From contig CAZQMV010000003.1 of NCBI GenBank assembly GCA_964594635.1, positions 1-64,000 on the forward strand: 64,000 nt of DNA. Direction: 5' to 3'. Both the position numbers and the translations under genes were made by a program. The notes beneath the pieces were generated by a model, which did not search any database, had not been told where the DNA came from, and worked only from the letters and a program-made list of their open reading frames with translations. Shown here in pieces: positions 41,806-50,442 of the stretch. The stretch's first letter is position 1, and each line of letters opens with the position of its first letter. This DNA is from Berkiella sp964594635. Its GTDB lineage: Bacteria; Pseudomonadota; Gammaproteobacteria; Berkiellales; Berkiellaceae.

Positions 41806-42636
41806 TTAGCTAAATTCAAATGTTAATACAGCTTCGTCATTAAATTGAGCACGATAAACGCCGGGTTCAGCAGTTACCATTTCACCTAAGGCACCCGTAA
41901 TGAGAATATTGCCTTTTTCAATAGACCAACCATTGGCTATCACTTGATTCACTAACCATCGTAACGCTTCCCACTGATCACCAAAAGCATCGTCACCTTG
42001 ACCTTGGTTAACGATCTTACCATTATGCGAAAGGCTAACGGTGATAGAGTTAATATCCTGGCCTAACCAGTTCATATCTTTACCATAGATGAAAGCTGCT
42101 GCTGCTGCATTGGCAGCCACTAAATCGGTCGCATGGATCGGCATTTTTTCAAACCCCAGATCAGGCAGCTCTATAACCGGAACAATTTGTCCAATATAAG
42201 ATTGCAACTCAGGAATAGAAGCCACTGTTTTGCGAATCGATCTATTCGTAATAAAACCTAATTCGGTTTCAACGATCAATTGTCGATAATTGCGCAAGGA
42301 GATGATCGGTTGATTAGACACATTACCGCTTTTAAGCAACACGCCGATAATCGCGCGATTTACACCCATGCGTGTTTGTGCTTCTAAGCACGTCAATCCT
42401 GCTTTGAATCCCGCAATTTTATCATTGACTAATCGCTCTCTAACATAGGCAGCTTGCACTGCGTAAGCGCTGGACATATCAAGTTGAGTGTGAGTAGAGA
42501 AGGTTGGAATAGGTTGGCTGTTTTCATGCGCTTCAAGAAGTTGTCTTGCTAAAACCTGGGATTGACCCCATACGGAAAAACAGTAGCTAAGCCCTAGGCA
42601 GACCAAAAAGGGCTTAAAAACGAAATTTATGCTCAC
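41806..42636 (-). CDS. Exported fumarylacetoacetase/2-keto-4-pentenoate hydratase-like protein
   Basis: About 276 residues from GTG 42636, preferred because GGAGGGG stands 4 nt upstream; an in-frame ATG at 42654 gives six more residues. The first 25 residues are a signal-like hydrophobic stretch (FVFKPFLVCLGLSYCFSVWGQ). The rest follows MhpD-type hydratases: AGFKAGLTCLEAQTRMGV, ETELGFIT with the acidic metal ligands, VIELPDLGF, NAAAAAFIYG, and GNILITGALGEMV. These enzymes act on aromatic breakdown products in the cytosol, so an exported version is unusual. Confidence 0.8.
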   Translation of the reverse strand: MSINFVFKPFLVCLGLSYCFSVWGQSQVLARQLLEAHENSQPIPTFSTHTQLDMSSAYAVQAAYVRERLVNDKIAGFKAGLTCLEAQTRMGVNRAIIGVLLKSGNVSNQPIISLRNYRQLIVETELGFITNRSIRKTVASIPELQSYIGQIVPVIELPDLGFEKMPIHATDLVAANAAAAAFIYGKDMNWLGQDINSITVSLSHNGKIVNQGQGDDAFGDQWEALRWLVNQVIANGWSIEKGNILITGALGEMVTAEPGVYRAQFNDEAVLTFEFS

Positions 42637-42778
42637 TTCCCCTCCAGTTCTCATCTTTTATCCAGCGTTTTGGCAAAGATAAATTGTTTTTAACCGACAT
42701 AAACCACAATCCATTGAACGTTCTAAGCGCTATTAAGTCAATAAACCAAGAACTCGCCAAGCGCTTTGGAGAAATAAT

Positions 42779-45553
42779 ATGATAGGTCGACATTTAACCA
42801 AACTTCCCGTTAAATCCTATAAAGTTGCGCCAGGCGATGTTATTGGTGGTTTAGTCTACGTTATGGACAAGCCACTGGGTATTGAAGAAGGCATGGTCGG
42901 CATAAGCATCGATAGTCCTGGTTATAGGGATTTTATCAAAGAACAGCTAGCGTTACTAGAAACGGTAAGACAAAACCCTGCGCAAAAAAACCTTACCTCA
43001 CCAGAATTACAAGCACGATATAACAAAATTCACCGACATCGTCGTAATGGTTTTCAAGAAGCGCCACTTGAAAAACAAGTTGATATGTTAATGAAAGATA
43101 AAAAGCACGTAAAAAAAAGACATGGTGCATCATGGCAAGAATTTAAAAACGTCTTTTTCTCTTTCGGTAAATATCATGAAATGAAAGGCTGGCAATCATA
43201 TTATGTCAATCGTGGCATGGGTGGCATGCTGTTTGATGCTTATCAAAAAAAATGCGGCATTCAAAAAAAGGAACACTTTGCTTCGCATATTAATAAATTA
43301 AACCAAAATAATAATCCTGCCTATATGATTAAACAAGATGGCAAAATGGTGATGGGTGGAACAGGCCCTGGTTGGCAGAAAATATTAAAAACAACTACCG
43401 GCAAAAAGTTGCAAAAACTGGTTAACCCTTTTGTGATTATTTTAACGGGAGGGCTTTCTGCCTTAGTCTTTGGCGTAGCACTTGGTTTATGGCGTAGACA
43501 TTATCTCAAAAACAACACGCCCATTTCAGTCAATTCAGATGCGATAGTCGAAACGTTATCAACAAAACTAGCGCAAATTCGCGGCTTTAAATCGCAACAA
43601 ATTGATACGCTTGAAGGGACCTATGCAAATGGTGCTCCTAAAGTTGTGACCGCAGTGACTTGGATGCCAGGTTGTCGAGATTTAAGTGACAAATTGGCTG
43701 GTGGGAAAGACACTTATAATAGTGTTATTGTTGCTTGGGATAAAAATGAAATCCCCTATAAGCAAGCCACTATTGATGGCATCGATTATGTCATTCGCTC
43801 ATCTGGCAAAGATAAAAAAGGAAAAATCACCGGTTACGAAAAGGTTGCTCCAGATGGGAAAGTCACTAAAGCGACCCTTGAACAATATCAAACAGGGAAA
43901 GCTGTTTCTAATGATTCAATCGGCGGATTAGGTGAATCTTTATTAAGTTTCATTTCGATGGCTGATAGAGATGGGATAGGAAAAATTGGCCAAAACAAAG
44001 CTATTTTGCCGCTAAATCCACCACAAGGGAATATCACACATCAATTTTTTGGCATTGATTTTGGCAAGTCGTTTAAAGGACCAAATCCCATTGTGAATAG
44101 CTTACGTGATGACTTTAGTTTTAATAATCCTGCTGGCATTCGGGAAAGATTTGTGAACTATTCCACTTTATATGACAATCCCTTACGTGAAAAAATGAAG
44201 GGCGTTTATTTGCTTGCTGCTTTAAGAGATGAGCTGACAGTTGAAGAAAAAGAAAAAATCGCAGCAGAATATCAAGCAAGCAATGATCAAGCATTTGCTG
44301 ATAAACTGCGTGGTTACCCCTTATCTGTCGGTGGCCCCAATAGTGATAAGGCATTGATTGAAGCTGAAATACGAAAATATATTGCTCTGGCAAATGATCC
44401 AAAAAATAAAGATAAGAAAGATGAATATTTACAATATGTTGAACGACTTGGTAATATTGCAACAATTTCTAATGATACTGATGTCGCCATCTTAAAAACA
44501 TTTGCAAAGCGCATGCATTTAACCCCCAGCCAAATTGATCTACTCGATAATATTGAAAAACTCACCGCTCAAAATGCACATACCTTATCAATGGATGGTA
44601 AAGTACAACTGAATCATATTCGTGTTGAACGTGATGATCGCGTTGAGTGGCAGTTGCAAAAAAATCCGAACGGTTCTTTTAATTTGGTTTGTGAAGACAA
44701 ACAACATTTGGCTGCTATTCTCGAACGGCTTTCAAAACTCCAAGATCCTATCATTACCCCCTTATTACAAAAAGCGGAAAATATGGGTGGCAAACTGGTT
44801 ATCAAAGATCTCTCTCAAGACAATCTTAATTCCTTATGCCAAGGTTTAACGGAAGAGAAAGTTGCCAATTCACGTCAGCTTGAATATCGCTCCATTGAAA
44901 AACGCAATGCTTTTCATCAACGCTTAAAACCCGTTGAAGCTCCGATTGAGATCCCAAGACCTAAAGCATCCGCTCCAATTGATATTCCCAAACCTCGATT
45001 TGAAGATAAATCCCATGCACGTATAGAGCCCATGCATCCTATTAGCCATCAATTTATGTTGCATATGCCGGTTAGTAGCAATCATTTGGAACCGATTATA
45101 GAGTATAAAGGAACACTCCAAAACGTGACCGAGATAGCGAAGATGATGGACGGCAAAGTGACTCCCACTAAAATTGGTTCATTTAATCCCGTTGATGGCT
45201 TAATGATTACTTTGCAACACCCTCGCACGCAAAGCCATGTTGAAATCTTTGCGCAGCCAACCAAAGATAATGTCATTCGTTTTAGCATTAATAAAGACTG
45301 CGACGAAAGAGAATTGTTTTTCGTCGCAAAATCGATTTGTCGTATGGCTTTACAGACGGCTGAACCCAATTCAACATTTGAGTTACCAGTGTCACTTGCG
45401 AACAAAGAAATGATTACTGAAGCTTATGAAGAAGCACTATCAGAAGAGCTTGCTAAAGATCATCCGCGTTTTAATCAAAATACAGCCCCACGCCTTGTCG
45501 ATAATGGACTTAAAGGGCCTGATCATGACAACAGAAGCCCACTCAATTTATAA
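42779..45553 (+). CDS. Large orphan protein with kinase-like motif pair; candidate effector
   Basis: Protein of 924 residues, no family recognised. GGAGA is 8 nt before the ATG. One hydrophobic segment (about 217-238) interrupts a basic region. At 394-407 it reads SMADRDGIGKIGQN and at 423-432 FFGIDFGKSF: a D-R-D...N loop followed by I-D-F-G is the order of catalytic and metal-binding motifs in PI3/4-kinase-like and related kinases, although the loop is longer than usual. VTAVTWMP and DYVIRSSGK upstream could be N-lobe strands. The remainder is charged and helical, with a Pro-rich repeat (APIEIPRPKASAPIDIPKP, about 721-740) and an acidic patch near residue 880. It may be a host-directed effector; kinase activity is a hypothesis. 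Confidence 0.65.
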   Translation: MIGRHLTKLPVKSYKVAPGDVIGGLVYVMDKPLGIEEGMVGISIDSPGYRDFIKEQLALLETVRQNPAQKNLTSPELQARYNKIHRHRRNGFQEAPLEKQVDMLMKDKKHVKKRHGASWQEFKNVFFSFGKYHEMKGWQSYYVNRGMGGMLFDAYQKKCGIQKKEHFASHINKLNQNNNPAYMIKQDGKMVMGGTGPGWQKILKTTTGKKLQKLVNPFVIILTGGLSALVFGVALGLWRRHYLKNNTPISVNSDAIVETLSTKLAQIRGFKSQQIDTLEGTYANGAPKVVTAVTWMPGCRDLSDKLAGGKDTYNSVIVAWDKNEIPYKQATIDGIDYVIRSSGKDKKGKITGYEKVAPDGKVTKATLEQYQTGKAVSNDSIGGLGESLLSFISMADRDGIGKIGQNKAILPLNPPQGNITHQFFGIDFGKSFKGPNPIVNSLRDDFSFNNPAGIRERFVNYSTLYDNPLREKMKGVYLLAALRDELTVEEKEKIAAEYQASNDQAFADKLRGYPLSVGGPNSDKALIEAEIRKYIALANDPKNKDKKDEYLQYVERLGNIATISNDTDVAILKTFAKRMHLTPSQIDLLDNIEKLTAQNAHTLSMDGKVQLNHIRVERDDRVEWQLQKNPNGSFNLVCEDKQHLAAILERLSKLQDPIITPLLQKAENMGGKLVIKDLSQDNLNSLCQGLTEEKVANSRQLEYRSIEKRNAFHQRLKPVEAPIEIPRPKASAPIDIPKPRFEDKSHARIEPMHPISHQFMLHMPVSSNHLEPIIEYKGTLQNVTEIAKMMDGKVTPTKIGSFNPVDGLMITLQHPRTQSHVEIFAQPTKDNVIRFSINKDCDERELFFVAKSICRMALQTAEPNSTFELPVSLANKEMITEAYEEALSEELAKDHPRFNQNTAPRLVDNGLKGPDHDNRSPLNL

Positions 45554-45660
45554 AAAATATCGAAACAAATTAAAGTTCCTTTTTGAGTTGCCGAGAAAGT
45601 AGATACCGAAGACTTTTGGATATAACTATATAGATGGACAGGAAAGGGATGGGGACGAAT

Positions 45661-46362
45661 ATGAAACGTTTAACATGGATTTTATTAGCAACACTACCAA
45701 CCGTTGTTATGGCAGAAGCACCCAGCAGTACTTCAGATCTGCCATCAGCAACCCAAACTCCCGCGAGCACACAATTGCCTGAACCTAATGCAACATCCGT
45801 CAATGCTGCAGGTTTGCCTTTAAGTGGTGCACAAACAACAACGATTTCCAATGATCCTGCTGCAACTATTGCACCAGTCAATACCTCAGGTACAGCGGCT
45901 AGTGGTACAACCGCTATTTCTGCTGATCCTAATGAAGTTGCAACAGCACCTGTAAAGGTAGGCCCACGTCCAGGTGGCCCTAACAAAGGAATGCTACCTG
46001 AAGAATTTAAAGTGTATTACAGCGACTCAGCGGGCATTTCAAAAACATCATTCAAAGGTAGCAGCGAAAAAGTGATCCCAACGGTGAATGAGTTTACCGA
46101 AGTACCAGGCTGCTATATTTCTTGTTACACCACAGACGCTAAAAAAGGTCTTTATAACATTGGTGACAATAACTATCTAATTGGCCAAATTCGCGTTTCA
46201 GGGCATTACTATGGTGGCAACTGCTTACCAAAGGGTTTTGAAAACAAAGATGTTCGTACAGCTAAAGAGTTTAAAGAAATGTGCGAAAAGAACTTCCCTG
46301 AAAAATGCGAAAAAGAAAGCTGTGGCGTTGGTGCTAATCACACCGCGCAATGGTTTAATTAA
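45661..46362 (+). CDS. Exported hypothetical protein with Thr/Ala-rich region and Cys-rich domain
   Basis: 233 residues from ATG 45661, chosen because it directly precedes a clean signal peptide (MKRLTWILLATLPTVVMA, cleavage before EAP). Residues about 20-110 are Ser/Thr/Ala/Pro-rich and probably extended; 115-233 form a compact domain with eight Cys (PGCYISCY, GNCLP, EMCEKNF, EKCEKESCG) suited to disulfides. It is periplasmic, surface or secreted. No family recognised. A terminator shared with pnp follows. Confidence 0.7.
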   Translation: MKRLTWILLATLPTVVMAEAPSSTSDLPSATQTPASTQLPEPNATSVNAAGLPLSGAQTTTISNDPAATIAPVNTSGTAASGTTAISADPNEVATAPVKVGPRPGGPNKGMLPEEFKVYYSDSAGISKTSFKGSSEKVIPTVNEFTEVPGCYISCYTTDAKKGLYNIGDNNYLIGQIRVSGHYYGGNCLPKGFENKDVRTAKEFKEMCEKNFPEKCEKESCGVGANHTAQWFN

Positions 46363-46383
46363 TATTGAAGTTTTCTCAAATCA

Positions 46384-46413
46384 AAAAAAAGGGTGCTTTA
46401 AGCACCCTTTTTT
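46384..46413. terminator. Bidirectional rho-independent terminator
   Basis: GGGTGC (46391-46396) pairs with GCACCC (46402-46407), flanked by an A run and a T run (AAAAAAAA and TTTTTT), between the gene ending at 46362 and convergent pnp ending at 46433. Confidence 0.9.
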
Positions 46414-46432
46414 ATTAGTCTTCGCAGCTGAA

Positions 46433-48541
46433 TTAAACACTTTCTGCTGGTGCAGCTGGCGTATTTTCAAGCTCTTTCATGCTCAAACGAATTCTGCCTT
46501 GACGATCGATTTCAAGTACTTTCACTTGGACAATTTGTCCAACCGTTAATACTTTACTAACATCTTCAATACGCTGATTGGAGATCTGTGAAATATGTAC
46601 CAAGCCATCTTTGCCTGGCAATACCGTCACAAACGCACCAAAATCAACGATTCTAGCAACTCGACCTTCGTATACTTGATTCACTTCCACATCAGCGGTC
46701 AGTGTTTCAATACGTTGTTTGGTCATTTCGCCGGACTCTCTATCGTTAGCAACGATATTGATGGTGCCATCATCATTCACTTCAATGCTGGTGCCCATTT
46801 CTTCAGTTAAGGCACGAATGGTTGCGCCGCCTTTACCAATGACATCACGGATCTTCTCAGGGTTCACTTTCAAGCTGTAAACGCGTGGAGCATAATCGGA
46901 CATTTCTGTACGTGGGCCACTCATTTCTTTGTTCATGATACCCAGAATATGTAAACGACCTGCGCGTGCTTGTGCCAATGCAACTTCCATAATCTCACGG
47001 GTGATCCCGTTGATTTTGATGTCCATTTGCAAAGCCGTTACGCCGTTTTCACTACCTGCTACTTTAAAGTCCATATCGCCTAAGTGATCTTCATCACCCA
47101 GAATATCAGACAAAATCGCAAAGGAATCTTCTTCCTTGATTAAGCCCATGGCAATACCCGCCACAGGTGCTTTCAAAGGAACGCCCGCATCCATTAGTGC
47201 TAAGCTTGTGCCGCAGACGCTGGCCATTGAGCTTGAACCATTAGATTCGGTAATTTCAGAAACCACTCGTAATACATAAGGGAATTTAGTCGTTTCAGGT
47301 AACACAGGCTGAATCGCACGACGTGCTAATCGACCATGACCAATTTCACGACGTTTCGGGCTGCCCATCATGCCCACTTCACCCACACAGTAGGGAGGGA
47401 AGTTGTAATGCAGCATGAATGGCTCTTTCTTCTCGCCAATTGCACTGTCGATGACTTGTGCATCACGACCTGTACCCAACGTTGCAACAACCACAGCTTG
47501 AGTTTCACCACGGGTGAAGAACGCAGAACCATGGGTACGCGGTAACACACCGGTTTGCACAGAAATGGGGCGAATGGTTTCGGTATCACGACCATCAATA
47601 CGCGCTTCGCCACGAAGAATGCGACTGCGAACAATACGCTCTTCAATTTGACCAAACACATTCATGACCTGACTTTGCGTTACGCCAGTTTCTTCAGAAA
47701 CAAGTGCAGCAATCGCTTCTTTCTTCAATTTTTTGAGAGTATCTTGGCGCGCGGCTTTATCTGCAACCAAATACGCATTCTCAATCGCATCACCATATTG
47801 TGACTTCGCTTTCTCAAGTAGCTCGGTCAATGGTGCAGCAGGTGCCCAATCCCATTTTGCTTTGCCAGCGTCAGCAGCTAATGCTTCAATCGCTTTGATC
47901 ACGATTTGCATTTTTGCATGACCAAACATCACTGCTTCTAACATCACAGATTCAGGTAATTGGTTTGCTTCAGATTCAACCATTAAAACAGACGTTGAGG
48001 TACCTGCAACAACGAGATCTAAATCGGAATAGCGTAATTCGCTATTGCTAGGATTCAGAATAAATTCGCCATTAACATAACCAACGCGTGCACCACCAAT
48101 CGGTCCTTCAAATGGGATCCCTGAAACAGCTAGTGCAGCAGAAGCACCAATCATTGCAGGAATATCAGGATTGATTTCTGGATTGATAGACATCACTGTT
48201 GCAACGATTTGCACTTCGTTCATGAACCCTTCTGGGAACAATGGACGTAATGGTCTATCGATGAGACGTGAAACCAACGTTTCATTTTCAGTGGGTCGGC
48301 CTTCGCGTTTGAAAAATCCGCCGGGAATTCTGCCGGCTGCATACATACGCTCTTGATAATTAACGGTTAAAGGAAAAAAATCTCGAACATTTTCTTGGTC
48401 TTTAACGCCAACGACAGTGACAAGCACTACCGTTCCATCCATATTGACCATCACAGCGCCTGTTGCTTGACGAGCAACAACGCCCGTCTCAAGAGTTACT
48501 GTGTGGTTTCCGTATTGAAAAGTTTTTAAACATGCAGCCAC
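46433..48541 (-). CDS. pnp: Polynucleotide phosphorylase
   Basis: 3'-5' phosphorolytic exoribonuclease of the degradosome, 702 residues. Two RNase PH domains (about 10-230 and 310-550) flank a helical linker; the second has IGHGRLARRAIQPVLP and the active-site DxDxxGD-type block (LGDEDHLGDMDFKVAG). A KH domain (about 553-612, IRDVIGKGGATIRAL) and an S1 domain (about 620-690, YEGRVARIVDFGAFVTVLPGKDGLVHISQI) follow. It is the last gene of the rpsO-pnp pair, 37 bp after rpsO, as in other gammaproteobacteria. Confidence 0.97.
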   Translation of the reverse strand: MAACLKTFQYGNHTVTLETGVVARQATGAVMVNMDGTVVLVTVVGVKDQENVRDFFPLTVNYQERMYAAGRIPGGFFKREGRPTENETLVSRLIDRPLRPLFPEGFMNEVQIVATVMSINPEINPDIPAMIGASAALAVSGIPFEGPIGGARVGYVNGEFILNPSNSELRYSDLDLVVAGTSTSVLMVESEANQLPESVMLEAVMFGHAKMQIVIKAIEALAADAGKAKWDWAPAAPLTELLEKAKSQYGDAIENAYLVADKAARQDTLKKLKKEAIAALVSEETGVTQSQVMNVFGQIEERIVRSRILRGEARIDGRDTETIRPISVQTGVLPRTHGSAFFTRGETQAVVVATLGTGRDAQVIDSAIGEKKEPFMLHYNFPPYCVGEVGMMGSPKRREIGHGRLARRAIQPVLPETTKFPYVLRVVSEITESNGSSSMASVCGTSLALMDAGVPLKAPVAGIAMGLIKEEDSFAILSDILGDEDHLGDMDFKVAGSENGVTALQMDIKINGITREIMEVALAQARAGRLHILGIMNKEMSGPRTEMSDYAPRVYSLKVNPEKIRDVIGKGGATIRALTEEMGTSIEVNDDGTINIVANDRESGEMTKQRIETLTADVEVNQVYEGRVARIVDFGAFVTVLPGKDGLVHISQISNQRIEDVSKVLTVGQIVQVKVLEIDRQGRIRLSMKELENTPAAPAESV

Positions 48542-48578
48542 AGGTTAATTCCTTGGTTCATTAATATTTGGTAACAAA

Positions 48579-48848
48579 TTAACGACGTAGCTCTAATCGC
48601 TCGATCAGGCTGTTATAAGTCGCCAGACTTGTACTCTTTAAATAATCTAATAATTTACGACGACGTGCGACGAGTGTCATTAGACCGCGTCTTGAATGCA
48701 CATCTTTTTTATGGGTTTTTAAATGCTCTGTTAAATAGGTAATTCTGGAACTCAACAAAGCCACCTGTACTTCTGGGGAACCGGTGTCGCCTGCAGTTCG
48801 TTGAAATTTATCAACAATCTGGGCCTTAGCTTCTACAGTTAAAGTCAT
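48579..48848 (-). CDS. rpsO: 30S ribosomal protein S15
   Basis: Primary 16S rRNA-binding protein, 89 residues from ATG 48848, exactly the usual length; GGAG lies about 7 nt upstream. An in-frame TTG at 48854 is not needed. Signatures: DTGSPEVQVALL, HKKDVHSRRGL, RRRKLLDYL and the terminal IERLELRR. It is separated from truB by an ERIC-like repeat. Confidence 0.97.
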   Translation of the reverse strand: MTLTVEAKAQIVDKFQRTAGDTGSPEVQVALLSSRITYLTEHLKTHKKDVHSRRGLMTLVARRRKLLDYLKSTSLATYNSLIERLELRR

Positions 48849-48956
48849 TATCAACTCCGCTTAGTGTTTACTTATATTTAAGTTAGTTGTAAAAATTCTT
48901 GGTCTAGACGGACCTAAGAAGTCAAGCATTTTAACACAGGCCAGTAGCTTAAACAC

Positions 48957-49083
48957 TTTTTTCTCGAACCAGTTTGCTTCCAGGCTAGGCGGCAAGTTTT
49001 TGAGCAAAAGAGTGTATGACAATACATGATTGCAGCGAAAAAGCGCTGCCAACAACGCCTGGGAGTAAACTGGAAAGAGAAAA
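48957..49083 (+). repeat. ERIC-like imperfect palindrome, copy E
   Basis: About 125 bp between rpsO and truB, oriented opposite to the genes. Ends TTTTCTCGAACCAGTTTGC and AAACTGGAAAGAGAAAA are inverted; the core has GAGCAAAAGAGTGTATG, GATTGCAGCG and CAACAACGCCTGGG. Its right end directly abuts the truB stop codon (49084-49086). Confidence 0.8.
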
Positions 49084-50013
49084 TTAGGTGCAAACAGCTT
49101 GAGAAGCCTTAGGTGGATTGGCAGCAGCCTCTGCCGCAGTAGAGAGTAAGCGCATTACGGTTAGTTGGTTATCGGCAATTTCACCAATCCCCATAAATTG
49201 ACCTGCGCTATCAAGAAGCATGACAGGGCTAAGCAGATTTTCAACATCAACGGTGACCACTTGGCCACGACAAAATTTAGTGGCATCCACTGGCGGGAGG
49301 GTGATTGCGGGTAAGATTTTGCTGAGAATATCCGGGATCGCAATTAAGTGTTTTTCACCAATATTACCTTTATCAACTAACTCATCTAACGATACCATCG
49401 GGAATAATTGAAAAGGTGCTACCCATAAACGATGCAGCTTTGTTACAAAAGCACCACAGCCTAAATAGTTTCCTAAATCTTCGACTAAGGTTCGAATATA
49501 GGTGCCTTTGCTGCAAGTGACAGTCATCACTAAGCGCTCTTTGTCGTGTTCATCCAGCGTGAATTCATGAATAGTGATGGTTCTTTCTTTACGTTCGATC
49601 TCAATACCGCGGCGGGCAAGTTTATAAAGCGGCTTGCCATTATGTTTCACAGCAGAATACATGGGAGGAACTTGTGTTTGTGTTCCCACAAATCGTGAAA
49701 TAGCTTGAATAATTTCATCCGTATCAAAATCTGGCACCGGCTTTTTACTGATAATCTCCCCTTCTGCATCACCGGTTGTGGTGGTGATACCTAAGATAGC
49801 CTCAACGCGGTAGCGTTTATCTTCTTCAATAAAAAAGCGGGAAAATTTGGTTGCTTCACCAAAACAAATGGGCAACATGCCCGTGGCAAGGGGATCTAAA
49901 CAACCCGTATGACCGGCCTTGTCGGCTTTTAATAAGCGTTTGGTTTTTTGCAGGGCGGTATTAGATGTAATACCCGGAGGTTTATCAAGAAGCAGAATGC
50001 CGTCAATTATCAT
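49084..50013 (-). CDS. truB: tRNA pseudouridine(55) synthase TruB
   Basis: Makes pseudouridine 55 in the T loop of all elongator tRNAs. It has 309 residues from ATG 50013, which gives the normal MIIDGILLLDKPPG start; the frame is open 11 codons further into rbfA. Catalytic Asp40 is in GHTGCLDPLATGMLPIC; KLARRGIE and GTYIRTLVEDLG are further conserved blocks. It overlaps rbfA by 11 bp. The C-terminal tail after LLSTAAEAA is short and Ala-rich, ending right at the repeat. Confidence 0.95.
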   Translation of the reverse strand: MIIDGILLLDKPPGITSNTALQKTKRLLKADKAGHTGCLDPLATGMLPICFGEATKFSRFFIEEDKRYRVEAILGITTTTGDAEGEIISKKPVPDFDTDEIIQAISRFVGTQTQVPPMYSAVKHNGKPLYKLARRGIEIERKERTITIHEFTLDEHDKERLVMTVTCSKGTYIRTLVEDLGNYLGCGAFVTKLHRLWVAPFQLFPMVSLDELVDKGNIGEKHLIAIPDILSKILPAITLPPVDATKFCRGQVVTVDVENLLSPVMLLDSAGQFMGIGEIADNQLTVMRLLSTAAEAAANPPKASQAVCT

Positions 50014-50371
50014 TTTCTTTTTTGTCCGAGGAAACCGCGTTATCAATTAGCCTTGAGATACGATTCGCTTTGATCGTCGTATCATCATAAACAAATAAAA
50101 GCTGCGGTATTACTCGTAGCGACATGCGTTTGGCAAGCTGCGCTCTTAAGAATCCAGCGGCTTTATTTAAGCCCTCTAGGGTTTCTTCCGCTTTCTCTTC
50201 CATCATGACGCTAACAAACACTTTCGCATGGGCCAGATCTTTGGAAACTCTGACCTCTGCAATAGTGATCATGCTGACGCGCGGATCTTTTAGTTCCTGC
50301 CGGATGATGACGGACAACTCGCGTTGCATAACATCGCCAATGCGGTCAGTTCTATTAAAATCTCGTGCCAT
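50003..50371 (-). CDS. rbfA: Ribosome-binding factor A
   Basis: Cold-inducible 30S maturation factor with a KH-like fold, 122 residues. Signatures: N-terminal RTDRIGDVMQRELSVIIRQE, KDPRVSMITIAEVRVSKDLAHAKVFVS and the LAKRMSLRVIPQLLFVYDDT block. It lies between infB and truB; the gap to infB holds a nested palindrome (50390-50437). Confidence 0.95.
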   Translation of the reverse strand: MARDFNRTDRIGDVMQRELSVIIRQELKDPRVSMITIAEVRVSKDLAHAKVFVSVMMEEKAEETLEGLNKAAGFLRAQLAKRMSLRVIPQLLFVYDDTTIKANRISRLIDNAVSSDKKENDN

Positions 50372-50389
50372 ACTCTTCTCACTTTGCCC

Positions 50390-50437
50390 TTAGGCGTTGC
50401 TTGCCCGGCATAGCTTTAGCGACGCCGGGTTGCCTAA
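50390..50437. repeat. Nested palindrome between infB and rbfA
   Basis: Outer arms TTAGGC (50390-50395) and GCCTAA (50432-50437) enclose inner arms CCCGGC (50404-50409) and GCCGGG (50424-50429) with TAGCTTTAGCGA between. It is similar in layout to 8574-8606 (minus strand) and 59305-59342. There is no T run, so it is probably a processed intra-operon hairpin rather than a terminator. Confidence 0.6.
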
Positions 50438-50442
50438 TACTG

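Noticed and set aside
45570..45986. 138-residue minus-strand frame opposite the exported Cys-rich protein
   Set aside because: Composition is the mirror of the Thr/Ala-rich region of the real gene, which has a clean signal peptide and ribosome site.
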